64,000 nt of DNA from Sinorhizobium sp. B11 (GTDB lineage Bacteria; Pseudomonadota; Alphaproteobacteria; Rhizobiales; Rhizobiaceae). Below the pieces are notes generated by a model, which was given only the letters and a program-made list of their open reading frames with translations, did no database searches and was not told the DNA's origin. The position numbers were made by a program, and so were the translations under genes. The stretch spans positions 3,534,001-3,598,000 of the forward strand of contig CP091034.1 of NCBI GenBank assembly GCA_039725955.1, written 5' to 3'. Below, piece by piece: positions 17,225 to 26,900 of the stretch (positions are counted from its first letter, which is position 1; every line of letters begins with the position of its first letter).

Positions 17225-18064
17225 ATGCCATCGTCCGATCAGAACATGAAACTGGCGCCGCAGCCGAAAAAGGGCCGCGCCGTCATGTGGCTGCTGATTG
17301 TTCTGTCCCTTTCCATTGTTGGCGCAACGGTGCTGCTGTCGAACGACATGCGGCACCTTAAATCGCTGGCCCACTATTTCGGCATAGAGCTTTTCCCGCC
17401 CGCGCCACCTCCGCCTCCCCCGCCACCCAAGGTCTTCCGCCGTGCGGAACCCGTCAGCATCAAGATCGCACCGCGCATGTTCGATCTGCCGCAGCCGGCA
17501 CTTGCGAGTGTTTTCCTGCGCACCTGGCGGATTTCCGGCCCGGCCATGTGCGAAGCGCTGCGTTCGGCCGGTATCGAAACCAGCGAATGGAAGGAAACAG
17601 CCTTCAATTCCGACACGTTCGAATGCTCCCACGAACAGATTTTCAAGAAAGATAAGGATCACATCGTCAGCTCGCTTTTTCTTGTCGTTCGGGGCAACGG
17701 CAATGGCGCGATATCGAGCATGCGCGTGAAACTGGTTGGCCCGGCGACCAACAGCGACGGACAGCTCGATGCCGGAACCATGCGCATCTTCGAAACCATG
17801 CTGACGCAGCCGGCCTGGCTCGATTTTCATGATACGCTCGCGGCAATCCGCAATCTCAAGGATGTGAAGGAGGAAGGCTTCGGCGCGCTCATCAACTTCA
17901 CCCAGGAATTTTCGCGGCCGGGCGCCTTCAACTTCACGCTCCTGCTTCAGGAGACCTCCCCCCAACAGCGCCGCACGAAGGATTACTTCTCCCCCAAGAC
18001 CTGGCTGCCCGCGCCCGATCCTTCCTGGCAGGTGCCGGAACTCATTTTCTGGCGACGCGCGTAA
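17225..18064 (+). CDS. Single-pass membrane protein with polyproline hinge, unknown
   Basis: This 279-aa protein has a short basic cytoplasmic N-terminus, one membrane segment (about residues 26-44, VMWLLIVLSLSIVGATVLL) and a run of ten prolines broken once by alanine (about 64-74, PPAPPPPPPPP). An extracytoplasmic domain of about 200 residues follows, containing EPVSIKIAPRMFDLPQPALASVF and the terminal DPSWQVPELIFWRRA. I do not recognise a characterised family. The start is uncertain: 17225 is used, with 17246 (MKLAPQ) as alternative, and neither has a strong ribosome-binding site. It ends one base before the convergent nuclease-like gene. Confidence 0.7.
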   Translation: MPSSDQNMKLAPQPKKGRAVMWLLIVLSLSIVGATVLLSNDMRHLKSLAHYFGIELFPPAPPPPPPPPKVFRRAEPVSIKIAPRMFDLPQPALASVFLRTWRISGPAMCEALRSAGIETSEWKETAFNSDTFECSHEQIFKKDKDHIVSSLFLVVRGNGNGAISSMRVKLVGPATNSDGQLDAGTMRIFETMLTQPAWLDFHDTLAAIRNLKDVKEEGFGALINFTQEFSRPGAFNFTLLLQETSPQQRRTKDYFSPKTWLPAPDPSWQVPELIFWRRA

Positions 18065-18610
18065 TCACCTTACGCTGGCAACGAGGTGCGACCGGGGCGT
18101 GTCATTGAGCAGACCGGCGAGATCCTGGCCGTCCCGTCGGCAACTCACCATGAACAGTTTCGGCGCCAGCGCCTTGCGGCTGCATTCGATGAAGCTGCGG
18201 CGCAAGGCAGTCCGCAGCAGGCCTGCCGCGTTCTGGCCGCAGGCAAGGCGTCGACCCTGCAGATCTGCACAAAGCGCCCGCGAAGCGACCCGCGTGACGC
18301 CGGCAATGACGAAAGTATCGCCCTTCAAGGAGAAGGTTGCATTGTCGATGACCTTCAGCGACTGACCGGCAGAAAACTTGAATGGATAGCGATCGGGCTC
18401 GCGTTCATAGGGCTGATGGCTCGGGTCGATATGAACCGGCACGGAAGTCCAGATTGCTCCACTTTCCGCATCCATCCGCGGCGTCGCATCGACAGGAGAA
18501 GCAACCAGATGGGAGGAGAAAGCCATTGCGCCGACAACGGCCGCGAGCACACTGCAGACACGGCCGAAAAGAATGAGCAGCTCTGCAATCACCCGCAACG
18601 AAGTCACCAT
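18065..18610 (-). CDS. Membrane-anchored degenerate SNase-like protein
   Basis: This 181-aa protein has an N-terminal membrane segment or signal (about residues 8-32). A domain follows (about 80-178) whose pattern resembles staphylococcal-nuclease-like (thermonuclease) proteins: a KVIDNATFSLKGDTFVIAGV strand pair where DxDT and the catalytic Arg would be, then ALCADLQGRRLACGQNAAGLLRTAL (cf. the C...CG..A..L pattern) and FMVSCRRDGQDLAGLLN. The acidic and Arg catalytic residues are not conserved, so nuclease activity is unlikely. The similarity is my reading of pattern only. It converges exactly on the polyproline protein. Confidence 0.6.
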   Translation of the reverse strand: MVTSLRVIAELLILFGRVCSVLAAVVGAMAFSSHLVASPVDATPRMDAESGAIWTSVPVHIDPSHQPYEREPDRYPFKFSAGQSLKVIDNATFSLKGDTFVIAGVTRVASRALCADLQGRRLACGQNAAGLLRTALRRSFIECSRKALAPKLFMVSCRRDGQDLAGLLNDTPRSHLVASVR

Positions 18611-18866
18611 GGTTGAAGCTGGATAGAACGTTTTTGAACGCGCGTTGGCGGATGATTGTTCCGTTGTGGGGCGTGCTTCATTTTCATAGCGATCGCGCCC
18701 TAATTTGGCGCGTCAAACTTCAGACGCATTTAACTCAAAATAGGTGCGGCTCAGCTCTTTCGATCCTTGACTTGAATCGACCAGAGATTAGCTTTGACGC
18801 TGTCTTGAACCGCTCGTCGGATCCAGCAGCCACCTCTCTCGCGCGAAATACATCGGGGAGTACCGC

Positions 18867-19067
18867 ATGGAAACTAGACTGCAGTCCAAACTCATTGAGG
18901 CAATCGATTACAAGCGCGAGACTCGACACCTCACGCTCTACCTGACCAACGGCCAACGCCGCCATTACGAAGATGTCCCCGAAGGCATCGTCGTCGGACT
19001 GACAGCAGCAGCTTCTCCTGGCGACTTCTACATGAGCCAGATCCGGGGCCGCTTCCGCACCACCTGA
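18867..19067 (+). CDS. KTSC-domain small protein (copy 2)
   Basis: This 66-aa protein starts METRLQSKLIEAIDYKRETR and is a second single KTSC domain. It has the strands TRHLTLYLTNGQRRHYEDVP and the motif SPGDFYMSQIRGRFR, aligned with SPGQYYIDRIRTRYR of copy 1. GGGGAG precedes the ATG. The two copies share the same orientation and are 1.8 kb apart with a convergent gene pair between them. Function is unknown. Confidence 0.8.
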   Translation: METRLQSKLIEAIDYKRETRHLTLYLTNGQRRHYEDVPEGIVVGLTAAASPGDFYMSQIRGRFRTT

Positions 19068-19072
19068 AAAAT

Positions 19073-19097
19073 ACGGCACGCACCCAAGGCGTGCCGT
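19073..19097 (-). terminator. Terminator between the KTSC gene and the EAL gene
   Basis: A nine-base perfect stem (ACGGCACGC / GCGTGCCGT) is followed on the minus strand by TATTTTT, so it best serves the GGDEF-EAL gene. It may also act on the KTSC gene, ending five bases before it on the plus strand. Confidence 0.75.
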
Positions 19098-19197
19098 GTC
19101 GGCGTCCCCGGAAGCAAACTGAAGAGCCCGCCAACCGGACCGTTCGAACCGAAACCGGCTTATCTTGCATTCATCGACTGGGTTTCAGAGCCCGATT

Positions 19198-20982
19198 TCA
19201 GCGGGCCACGCTTCGCGATTTGCCGTCATGGCCGGTTGACGCAAGAAGGCGCCCCGTATCGGCGGCGCTGGCAGGGTAGCCGAGCGCAAAACCCTGCAAA
19301 CTGTCGCAGCCGAGCCATGACAGCGTTACGGCATGGGCCTCGGTCTCCACGCCTTCGGCAATCACTTCCACATCGAGAGCCTTGGCGATCTCGACGATCG
19401 ATCCGATCACCCGCCTCTGCTCGGCCGATTCCACCACATCGGTCACGAGCTGGCGGTCGATCTTCAGCCGCTTCGGCTTCAGCCGCACGAGACCGATGAG
19501 CGAGGCATGGCCGGAGCCGAAGTCATCGATCTCGATGTCGATGCCCATCTCCTTGATGAGATCGATATTGGCGAGGAATTTCTCATCGCAATCGTCAAGG
19601 AAGATCGTCTCCACCAGTTCGAAGACAATGGCGCCGGGCGGAATGGCCAGCCGGCGCAGCTTCTCCAGCAGGGCAGGATCGGCAAGACGTCCGGGTGAGA
19701 TGTTCACCGCGATGCGCGGCACATGGTAGCCCATGGCTTGCCAGGTGGCGCGATCTTCAAGCGCACGCTGCAGGACCGCGGCATCGATGTCGGCCGAAAG
19801 CCCGTACTCGTCCGCAATGCGCAGGAAGACGCCCGGCGCAAGCACCCCCTTTTCCGGATGATCCCAGCGTGCCAGCGCTTCCAGCCCGGTGATCTCGCGG
19901 GTGCGCGCATCGAGCTGAACCTGGTAGTAAGGAATGACCTCTCCCTTTTCCAGGGCTTGGGCAAGACCCTCAGCAAGGCGGCGCTTGCCGCGCAGGTCGT
20001 CCTGAAGCTGCCGGCTGAAGAATTCGATGCGATTGCGGCCGAGCTTTTTTGCCTGGTAGAGCGCCAGATCGGACTCGGCGAGCAAGTTGCGCGCCCGCCT
20101 GTCGCTGCTCCACGACACGCCGATCGATGCACCGGACTGCAGCATTTCCTTCCCGAAGCGAATTTTCTTCCGCAACCGCCGCTGCACATCCTCGACTATC
20201 GCCGTGAGCTCCTCTAGCCCGGCGAAATTCATCAGGACAATAACGAATTCGTCTCCACCGACACGTGCGGCCATACCATTGGCGGGAATGGCGGCAGCAA
20301 TTCTGAGTGATGCCGATCGCAACACTGCGTCACCCGCCGTGTGGCCGTGGCTGTCATTGATCTGTTTGAACTGGTCGAGATCGAGATGCAGGACGGCGAG
20401 CGTGGATATGCTCTTGTCACCGGGCAATTCGGCAAGTCGCTTGTCCAGCAGCCGTCGGTTCGGCATTCCCGTCAGGTAGTCATGATCGGCGACGTGCTCG
20501 ATGCGGGCATTGCTTTCCTCGAGCGCCAGCGCTCGCGCTTCGGCCACCATCTTCTGCTTGCCGAGTTCGGCATTGAGCAGAACGTCGGCCGTTACGTCCC
20601 ATTCGGCACCGATGAAGGATGGCATGCCTTCCTCATCGACGTAGAAATGTGCACGCGATCTGATGTGCCTGATCTCGCCACTCGGCAGAATGATACGAAA
20701 CTGAGAATTGTAGGCACCGCGAGTAGCAATCGCTTTTTCGAAATCCCGCTCGGCCCGTTCCCTGTCGTCAGGATGTATGGCGTTCGCCCAGATAAGGGTC
20801 GGCACTTCTCGGACTGTCTGACCGGTGCCGTAGAGACGATGCATCTGTGCATCCCAGAGAATAGCATCCTCGTTGATGCTGTGTTCCCACACACCAATTT
20901 GCGAAGCATCAAGCGCCAGCTCCAGTCGCCGAAGAAGATCCTGGAACTCTCGCTCTGATCGCGTTGGTTTATTCTCGGGCAA
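19198..20982 (-). CDS. PAS-GGDEF-EAL cyclic-di-GMP protein
   Basis: This 594-aa cytoplasmic protein has a PAS domain with PAC-like end (about residues 15-140, GVWEHSINEDAILWDAQMHRL), a diguanylate cyclase domain (about 165-330) with ARVGGDEFVIVL intact, and an EAL phosphodiesterase domain (about 340-585) with GLEALARW, NISPGRLADP, DDFGSGHASL and VIAEGVET intact. The RxxD inhibitory site expected five residues before GGDEF is absent (PANG there). Both activities are therefore possible. Such proteins adjust c-di-GMP and so motility and exopolysaccharide. There is no membrane segment; the PAS domain is the likely sensor. Confidence 0.93.
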   Translation of the reverse strand: MPENKPTRSEREFQDLLRRLELALDASQIGVWEHSINEDAILWDAQMHRLYGTGQTVREVPTLIWANAIHPDDRERAERDFEKAIATRGAYNSQFRIILPSGEIRHIRSRAHFYVDEEGMPSFIGAEWDVTADVLLNAELGKQKMVAEARALALEESNARIEHVADHDYLTGMPNRRLLDKRLAELPGDKSISTLAVLHLDLDQFKQINDSHGHTAGDAVLRSASLRIAAAIPANGMAARVGGDEFVIVLMNFAGLEELTAIVEDVQRRLRKKIRFGKEMLQSGASIGVSWSSDRRARNLLAESDLALYQAKKLGRNRIEFFSRQLQDDLRGKRRLAEGLAQALEKGEVIPYYQVQLDARTREITGLEALARWDHPEKGVLAPGVFLRIADEYGLSADIDAAVLQRALEDRATWQAMGYHVPRIAVNISPGRLADPALLEKLRRLAIPPGAIVFELVETIFLDDCDEKFLANIDLIKEMGIDIEIDDFGSGHASLIGLVRLKPKRLKIDRQLVTDVVESAEQRRVIGSIVEIAKALDVEVIAEGVETEAHAVTLSWLGCDSLQGFALGYPASAADTGRLLASTGHDGKSRSVAR

Positions 20983-21140
20983 TTGGTTTCAGCCTTCGAA
21001 GCCTGCAAAAACTTATAATATAGTCCCAAGCCCCCATTAATGAAGCCTTTTCGTAAGTACCGAACTAGTTACTAGGTGAACTGTTCGTTACGACTGCCTT
21101 CTTTTCGACCAATATTGTTTTGCCCGGAACCCCCGCTCAA

Positions 21141-22925
21141 TCAGTGATTGTGCCGCGGTGGATTCTTGGCAATCTGCCGGAAGTCAGCCGCGCCTTCGAT
21201 GACCGCACCATCAGAAAGTTGCGTCACCGTATTGCGGTAAATGCGCTGCCATGGCGTGGCATCAGCCGGCACCGGCGGAATTCCATCGCCCTTGCGCCGC
21301 TCGATTTCAGCCTCGTCGACCAGCATATCGCAACGCCCCTGATTGAAATCGATGCGAATGATGTCGCCGGTCCTCAGCCATGCAAGCCCGCCACCCGCCG
21401 CACTCTCCGGCGAGGCATTGAGGATCGAAGGGCTGTCCGAAGTGCCGGACTGGCGCCCGTCGCCGATCGTCGGCAAGCTCTTGATGCCGCGTTTGAGGAT
21501 ATGATCCGGCGGCTGCATATTGACCACCTCGGCAGAACCCGGCCAGCCGAGCGGACCGGCGCCGCGGATGGCGAGGATCGTGTTCTCGTCGATGCCGAGT
21601 TCCGGATCGTTGATGCGCTTGTGATAGTCCTCAGAACCGTCGAAGACGACCGCCTTGCCTTCGAACACGCCTTCGCGGCCGGGCTCCTGCAGGTAACGCT
21701 TGCGGAAATCCTCTGACACCACGCTCATCTTCATGATGGCGAAATCGAAGAGATTGCCCTTGAGTACGAGGAAACCCGCACGCTCCTTCAGAGGCTCGTC
21801 GTAGGACTTGATGACGTCGCGATCGCGCGATTCACGGCCCTTAAGGTTCTCCGCCATGGTCTTGCCGGTGACCGTGCGACAGTCGCCGTCGAGCTTGCCG
21901 GCCTGCAGCAATTCCCACATGACGGCAGGCGTGCCGCCGGCACGGTGGAATTTCTCGCCGAGATAGGCGCCCGCAGGCTGCACATTCGCCAATAGCGGAA
22001 TGTCGAACCCATGCACCTGCCAATCCTCGGGATACAGCTCCACACCTGCATGCTTTGCCATGGCGGCAAGATGCGGCTGGGCGTTCGTCGAGCCGCCGAT
22101 TGCCGAATTGGTCTTGATGGCGTTGAGGAAGGCTTCGCGTGTCAGGATATCCGACGGCTTCAGGTCTTCGAACACGATCTCGACGGCACGGCGGCCAGTG
22201 CGATAAGCCATCTGGCCGCGCTCGCGATAGGCAGCCGGAATATTGCCGCAGCCTGTCAGCGACAGGCCAAGCGCCTCGGCCAGCGCATTCATGGTCGAGG
22301 CCGTGCCCATCGTGTTGCAATGCCCGACGGAGGGGGCCGAATCGAGCGCCGTCTGCAGGAATTCCTCTTCGTCGATCTCGCCTGCTGCGAGCTTGCGGCG
22401 CGACTGCCAGATGGCCATGCCCGAGCCTGCGAGTTTTCCTTCGTGCCAGCCGTCGAGCATCGGTCCGCCCGACAGAACGATCGCCGGAATATCGACCGTT
22501 GAAGCCGCCATGATCGCAGAAGGCGTGGTCTTGTCACAGCCTGTCGTCAGCACGACGCCGTCGAGCGGATAGCCGTAAAGAATTTCGACAAGGCCGAGAT
22601 AGGCGAGATTGCGATCAAGTGCTGCCGTCGGCCGCTTGCAGTTCTCGAAGATCGGGTGTGTCGGAAACTCGATCGGAATGCCGCCTGCATCGCGGATGCC
22701 ATCGCGCACGCGCTTTGCCAGCTCGATATGGACGCGATTGCACGGTGTCAGATCGCTGCCGCTCTGGGCAATGCCGATGATCGGCTTGCCGGACCGCAGC
22801 TCTTCCGGCGTCACCCCGTAATTCATGAAGCGCTCCAGATAGAGCGCCGTCATGTCGATATGATCGGGATTATCGAACCAGTCCTGTGAACGCAGGCGGC
22901 GCTTTTCGGTCTTTCTGTCTGTCAT
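21141..22925 (-). CDS. IlvD/Edd-family sugar-acid dehydratase (L-arabinonate type)
   Basis: This 594-aa iron-sulfur dehydratase starts MTDRKTEKRRLRSQDWFDNP and has the family cysteines in TPCNRVH, TTGCDKTTPS and GHCNTMGTAST, together with the substrate/Mg region SAIGGSTNAQPHLAA and SGTSDSPSILNASPE. Length and N-terminus match the rhizobial pentonate dehydratase group (L-arabinonate/D-xylonate/D-fuconate) rather than the branched-chain IlvD. It removes water from a sugar acid to give a 2-keto-3-deoxy acid. Its stop is 8 bases past no other gene, and its start overlaps the upstream dehydrogenase gene by four bases, so they form an operon. Confidence 0.85.
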   Translation of the reverse strand: MTDRKTEKRRLRSQDWFDNPDHIDMTALYLERFMNYGVTPEELRSGKPIIGIAQSGSDLTPCNRVHIELAKRVRDGIRDAGGIPIEFPTHPIFENCKRPTAALDRNLAYLGLVEILYGYPLDGVVLTTGCDKTTPSAIMAASTVDIPAIVLSGGPMLDGWHEGKLAGSGMAIWQSRRKLAAGEIDEEEFLQTALDSAPSVGHCNTMGTASTMNALAEALGLSLTGCGNIPAAYRERGQMAYRTGRRAVEIVFEDLKPSDILTREAFLNAIKTNSAIGGSTNAQPHLAAMAKHAGVELYPEDWQVHGFDIPLLANVQPAGAYLGEKFHRAGGTPAVMWELLQAGKLDGDCRTVTGKTMAENLKGRESRDRDVIKSYDEPLKERAGFLVLKGNLFDFAIMKMSVVSEDFRKRYLQEPGREGVFEGKAVVFDGSEDYHKRINDPELGIDENTILAIRGAGPLGWPGSAEVVNMQPPDHILKRGIKSLPTIGDGRQSGTSDSPSILNASPESAAGGGLAWLRTGDIIRIDFNQGRCDMLVDEAEIERRKGDGIPPVPADATPWQRIYRNTVTQLSDGAVIEGAADFRQIAKNPPRHNH

Positions 22926-23833
22926 TTCTTTCCTCCCCGTGAGGCATTCCTGTCTTCGAGATGGAGCAGCAAGGCGCTGTGATCCATCTCGCCGTTGCCT
23001 TTGGCAACAAATTCGGTGAACTCGGCGTGAACCGCTTCCGTCAACGGCAATGTCAGAGACAACGCTTTTGCCCTCGCCATGACGGCATCGAGGTCCTTCA
23101 ACTGGTTGGCGGAAGAGCCTCCTGGTGCGAACTGCCGGTCAATCATACGTTTGCCGTGGATGTCCAGAATGCGGCTGTCTGCAAAGCCTCCGCGCACGGC
23201 GTCCCGGAAAGCCGCCGGCGAACCTCCGCCCGCCTCGATCAGCATCATCGCCTCGGCAACGGCACCGATGGTCACGGCCACGATCTGCTGATTGGCGAGC
23301 TTGGCAAGCTGCCCGGCGCCAGCTGGCCCGACATGGGTGACGCGTCCCATCGGCGCGAAGATATCGGTGAGTTCGGCGATGACGGACGCATCCCCTCCCG
23401 CCATGATGGCAAGTGTTCCGGCCGAAGCGCCGACCACGCCGCCGGAGACCGGGGCGTCGATATGGCCGATCCCGCGTTCGGCCAGCTTCCCGGCATGCTC
23501 GCGTGCAAATGACGGGGCGATGGAACTCATGTCGATGATAACGGCGCCCGGTCGCATAACATCGACGGCGCCCATGTCGAACAACACCTGTCCGACAGCC
23601 TGGGCGTTGGTCAACATGCAGATGACGATGTTGGCTGTAGCAGCAGCCTGCGAGGGGGTGGACGCGATCACGGCGCCGTCGCCGGAGAGCGCCTCGGCCT
23701 TGGTACGATCACGGTTCCAGACGGTGACGGAAAAACCGGCGCCAAGCAGCCGCCGTACCATCGGCGCACCCATAAGCCCCGTACCGAGGAAAGCGATCTT
23801 CCGCTTTCCACTGTCTTCCGATGCGTGTGTCAC
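22922..23833 (-). CDS. 3-hydroxyisobutyrate-dehydrogenase-family oxidoreductase
   Basis: This 303-aa protein has a Rossmann NAD(P) motif (IAFLGTGLMGAPMVRRLLGAG), the substrate-binding DAPVSGGVVGASAGTLAIMAGG and the catalytic lysine region GQLAKLANQQIVAV, typical of beta-hydroxyacid dehydrogenases (3-hydroxyisobutyrate, tartronate semialdehyde reductase, L-threonate dehydrogenase). It is translationally coupled (ATGA overlap) to the sugar-acid dehydratase, so it probably acts on a sugar-acid intermediate. The exact substrate is not determined. A second member of the family lies at 57312. Confidence 0.85.
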   Translation of the reverse strand: MTHASEDSGKRKIAFLGTGLMGAPMVRRLLGAGFSVTVWNRDRTKAEALSGDGAVIASTPSQAAATANIVICMLTNAQAVGQVLFDMGAVDVMRPGAVIIDMSSIAPSFAREHAGKLAERGIGHIDAPVSGGVVGASAGTLAIMAGGDASVIAELTDIFAPMGRVTHVGPAGAGQLAKLANQQIVAVTIGAVAEAMMLIEAGGGSPAAFRDAVRGGFADSRILDIHGKRMIDRQFAPGGSSANQLKDLDAVMARAKALSLTLPLTEAVHAEFTEFVAKGNGEMDHSALLLHLEDRNASRGGKK

Positions 23834-23936
23834 CCAGCCTTCCCGAACTGTTGCCTGCCCTTGATACCCCCCTCACCTCAGCATGCAACCGTTTTGATGA
23901 ACGTAACGCATTTTTGTCGCATCCCTCAAAACGAAA

Positions 23937-23962
23937 CGGGCGAGGACCAAGGTCCCCGCCCG
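23937..23962 (-). terminator. Terminator of the first RND efflux operon
   Basis: A hairpin (CGGGCGGGGACC / GGTCCTCGCCCG on the minus strand, one mismatch) with a two-base loop is followed on that strand by TTTCGTTTTG. It starts 22 bases after the RND stop codon. Confidence 0.85.
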
Positions 23963-23983
23963 ATTTACCCGACAAAGGAGAGA

Positions 23984-26900
23984 TTATTCCGCAGCGACCC
24001 GGATGTGGTCTTCCTCATCCTGCGGATGATTGTCGTTGTGCTGGACGAGAGGACGGTTGCCCGTCATCCGGCGCAGGAGCACGTAGAATACCGGCGTCAT
24101 GAAGATGCCGAAGAAGGTCACGCCGATCATGCCCGAGAAGACCGCGACACCCATGGCCGCGCGCATCTCGGCACCGGCGCCCGTCGAGGTGACGAGCGGC
24201 ACGACACCCATGATGAAGGCCATGGAGGTCATCAGGATCGGGCGTAGGCGCAAGCGGCTGGCCTCGATTGCGGCTTCACGCGGCGTCCTGCCTTCAAACT
24301 CCAGTTCGCGGGCAAATTCCACGATCAGGATCGCGTTCTTGGCCGATAGACCGACAAGGACGACGAGGCCGATCTGCGTGAAGATGTTGTTGTCTCCACC
24401 GGTGAGCCAGACGCCGGTCAAGGCGGCGAGAACACCCATCGGCACGATCATGATGATCGCAAGCGGCAGCGTCAGGCTTTCATACTGGGCAGCCAGCACA
24501 AGGAAGACGAGCAGCAACGCCAACGGGAAGACGACGACGCTGGAGTTACCGGCAAGGATTTGCTGGTAGGTCAGGTCCGTCCACTCGAAGTCGATACCCG
24601 CAGGCAGGGTCTCGTGCAGGATCTTCTCGATTGCCGCCTGGGCCTGGCCGGAGGAGAAGCCCGGAGCCGGACCGCCGTTGATATCGGCAGCGAGGAAGCC
24701 GTTGTAACGGTTCGCACGCTCAGGACCGGTACTTGCATCCACCTTCAGCAGGGCTGCAAGGGGGATCATCTGGCCCGATGCCGAGCGAACCTTCAACTGG
24801 CCGATATCTTCCGGCTGGGCGCGGAACTTGGCATCGGCCTGCACACGGACGCTGTAGGTGCGGCCGAAGGCATTGAAGTCGTTCACATAGAGCGAGCCGA
24901 GATAGATCTGCAGCGTCTGGAAAACATCGGTGACGGAGACTCCGAGCTGTTCGGCCTTGGCACGGTCGAGGTCAGCATAGAGCTGCGGCACGTTGATCTG
25001 GAAGCTGGAGAACAGGCCGGCAAGTTCAGGCGTCTGATAGGCCTTGGCAAGAACGGCCTTGGTTGCTTCGTCGAGCGCCTGGTTGCCCAGACCCGCGCGA
25101 TCCTCGATCTGCAGCTTGAAACCGCCCGTCGTGCCGAGGCCGTTGACCGGCGGCGGCGGGAACATGGCGATGAAGGCATCCTGGATGGCGCCGAACTTCT
25201 GGTTCAGAGCCATGGCGATCGCCCCGCCCGAGAGGTCAGGCGTCTTGCGCTCATCAAAATCCTTCAGCGTCACGAATACGATGCCGGCATTCGAAGAGTT
25301 GGTGAAACCGTTGATCGACAGTCCCGGGAAGGCGATGGCGTTGGCAACGCCCGGCTGCTTCAAGGCGATGTCCGTCATGCGCTTGATGACGTCTTCCGTA
25401 CGGTCGAGACTTGCAGCATCCGGCAACTGGGCAAAGCCGATCAGATACTGCTTGTCCTGCGACGGCACGAAGCCGCCGGGAACCGTATTGAAGATGCTGT
25501 AGGTCGCACCGACCAGCGCAAGATAGATCACCATGACGATGCTCTTGCGCGAGACGAGGCCGCCGACACCCTTGCCGTAGGCATTCGAGCCGGCACCGAA
25601 GGCGCGGTTGAAGCCACGGAAGAACCAGCCGAAGATCGCGTCCATGAAACGCGTCAGCCAGTCCTTCGGCGCATGGTGACCCTTCAGGAGAAGAGCAGCC
25701 AGAGCCGGAGACAGCGTCAGCGAATTGAAGGCAGAAATAACGGTCGAGATCGCAATCGTCAGCGCGAACTGGCGGTAGAACTGACCCGACAGACCGGAGA
25801 TGAAGGCGAGCGGCACGAAGACCGCGACAAGCACCAGAGCGATCGCGATGATCGGACCGGATACTTCCTTCATGGCCTTGTAGGTCGCCTGACGCGGACT
25901 GAGCCCGGCCTCGATGTTGCGCTCGACGTTTTCGACGACGACGATCGCGTCGTCGACGACGATACCGATCGCCAGCACCAGGCCGAAGAGGCTGAGCGCG
26001 TTGATCGAGAAGCCGAACATGTACATGACCGCGAATGTACCGATGATCGATACCGGAACGGCAATCAGCGGAATGATCGAGGCACGCCATGTCTGCAGGA
26101 AGAGGATGACGACGAGAACGACGAGCGCGATGGCTTCGAGCAGCGTGTCGATAACCTTCTCGATCGAGGCGCGCACGAACTTCGTCGTATCGTAGACGAT
26201 CTCGTACTTCACGCCTGTCGGCATGGCGAGCTGCAGTTCGTCCATGGTGGCGCGAACATTATCGGCGATCTCGATCGCATTCGAACCCGGTGCCTGGAGA
26301 ACGGCAACAGCCACAGCAGGTTTGCCGTCGAGCAGCGAGCGCAGCGTATAGTCGGCAGCACCAAGTTCGATGCGGGCAACATCGCGCAGACGGGTGATCT
26401 CGCCATTGGCGCCTGTCTTGACGATGATATTGCCGAATTCCTCAGGCGTGCGCAGGCGACCCTGTGCATTCACGTTGAGCTGCAGGTCGACGCCCTTCTG
26501 GCTCGGCGAAGCGCCGATGATGCCAGCAGCGGCCTGGACGTTCTGCGAGCTGATCGCATTGCTGATGTCGCTTGCGGCAAGATTGTGCTCGGCAGCCTTC
26601 TGCGGATCGATCCACACACGCATCGAATAGTCGCCGGCGCCGAAAACCTGCACCTGGCCGACACCGGCGATGCGGGCCAGACGGTCCTTGACGTTCAGTG
26701 TCGCGTAATTGCGCAGATAGGTGATGTCATGGCTGTCTCCATCGGAGACGAGGTTGACGACCATGATGAAGTCAGGCGAGCTCTTGACCGTGGTGATGCC
26801 GAGCGCACGAACTTCCGCAGGCAGGCGCGGTTCGGCCTGCGATACGCGGTTCTGCACGAGCTGCTGTGCCTTGTCCGCATCAGTGCCGAGCTTGAAGGTG

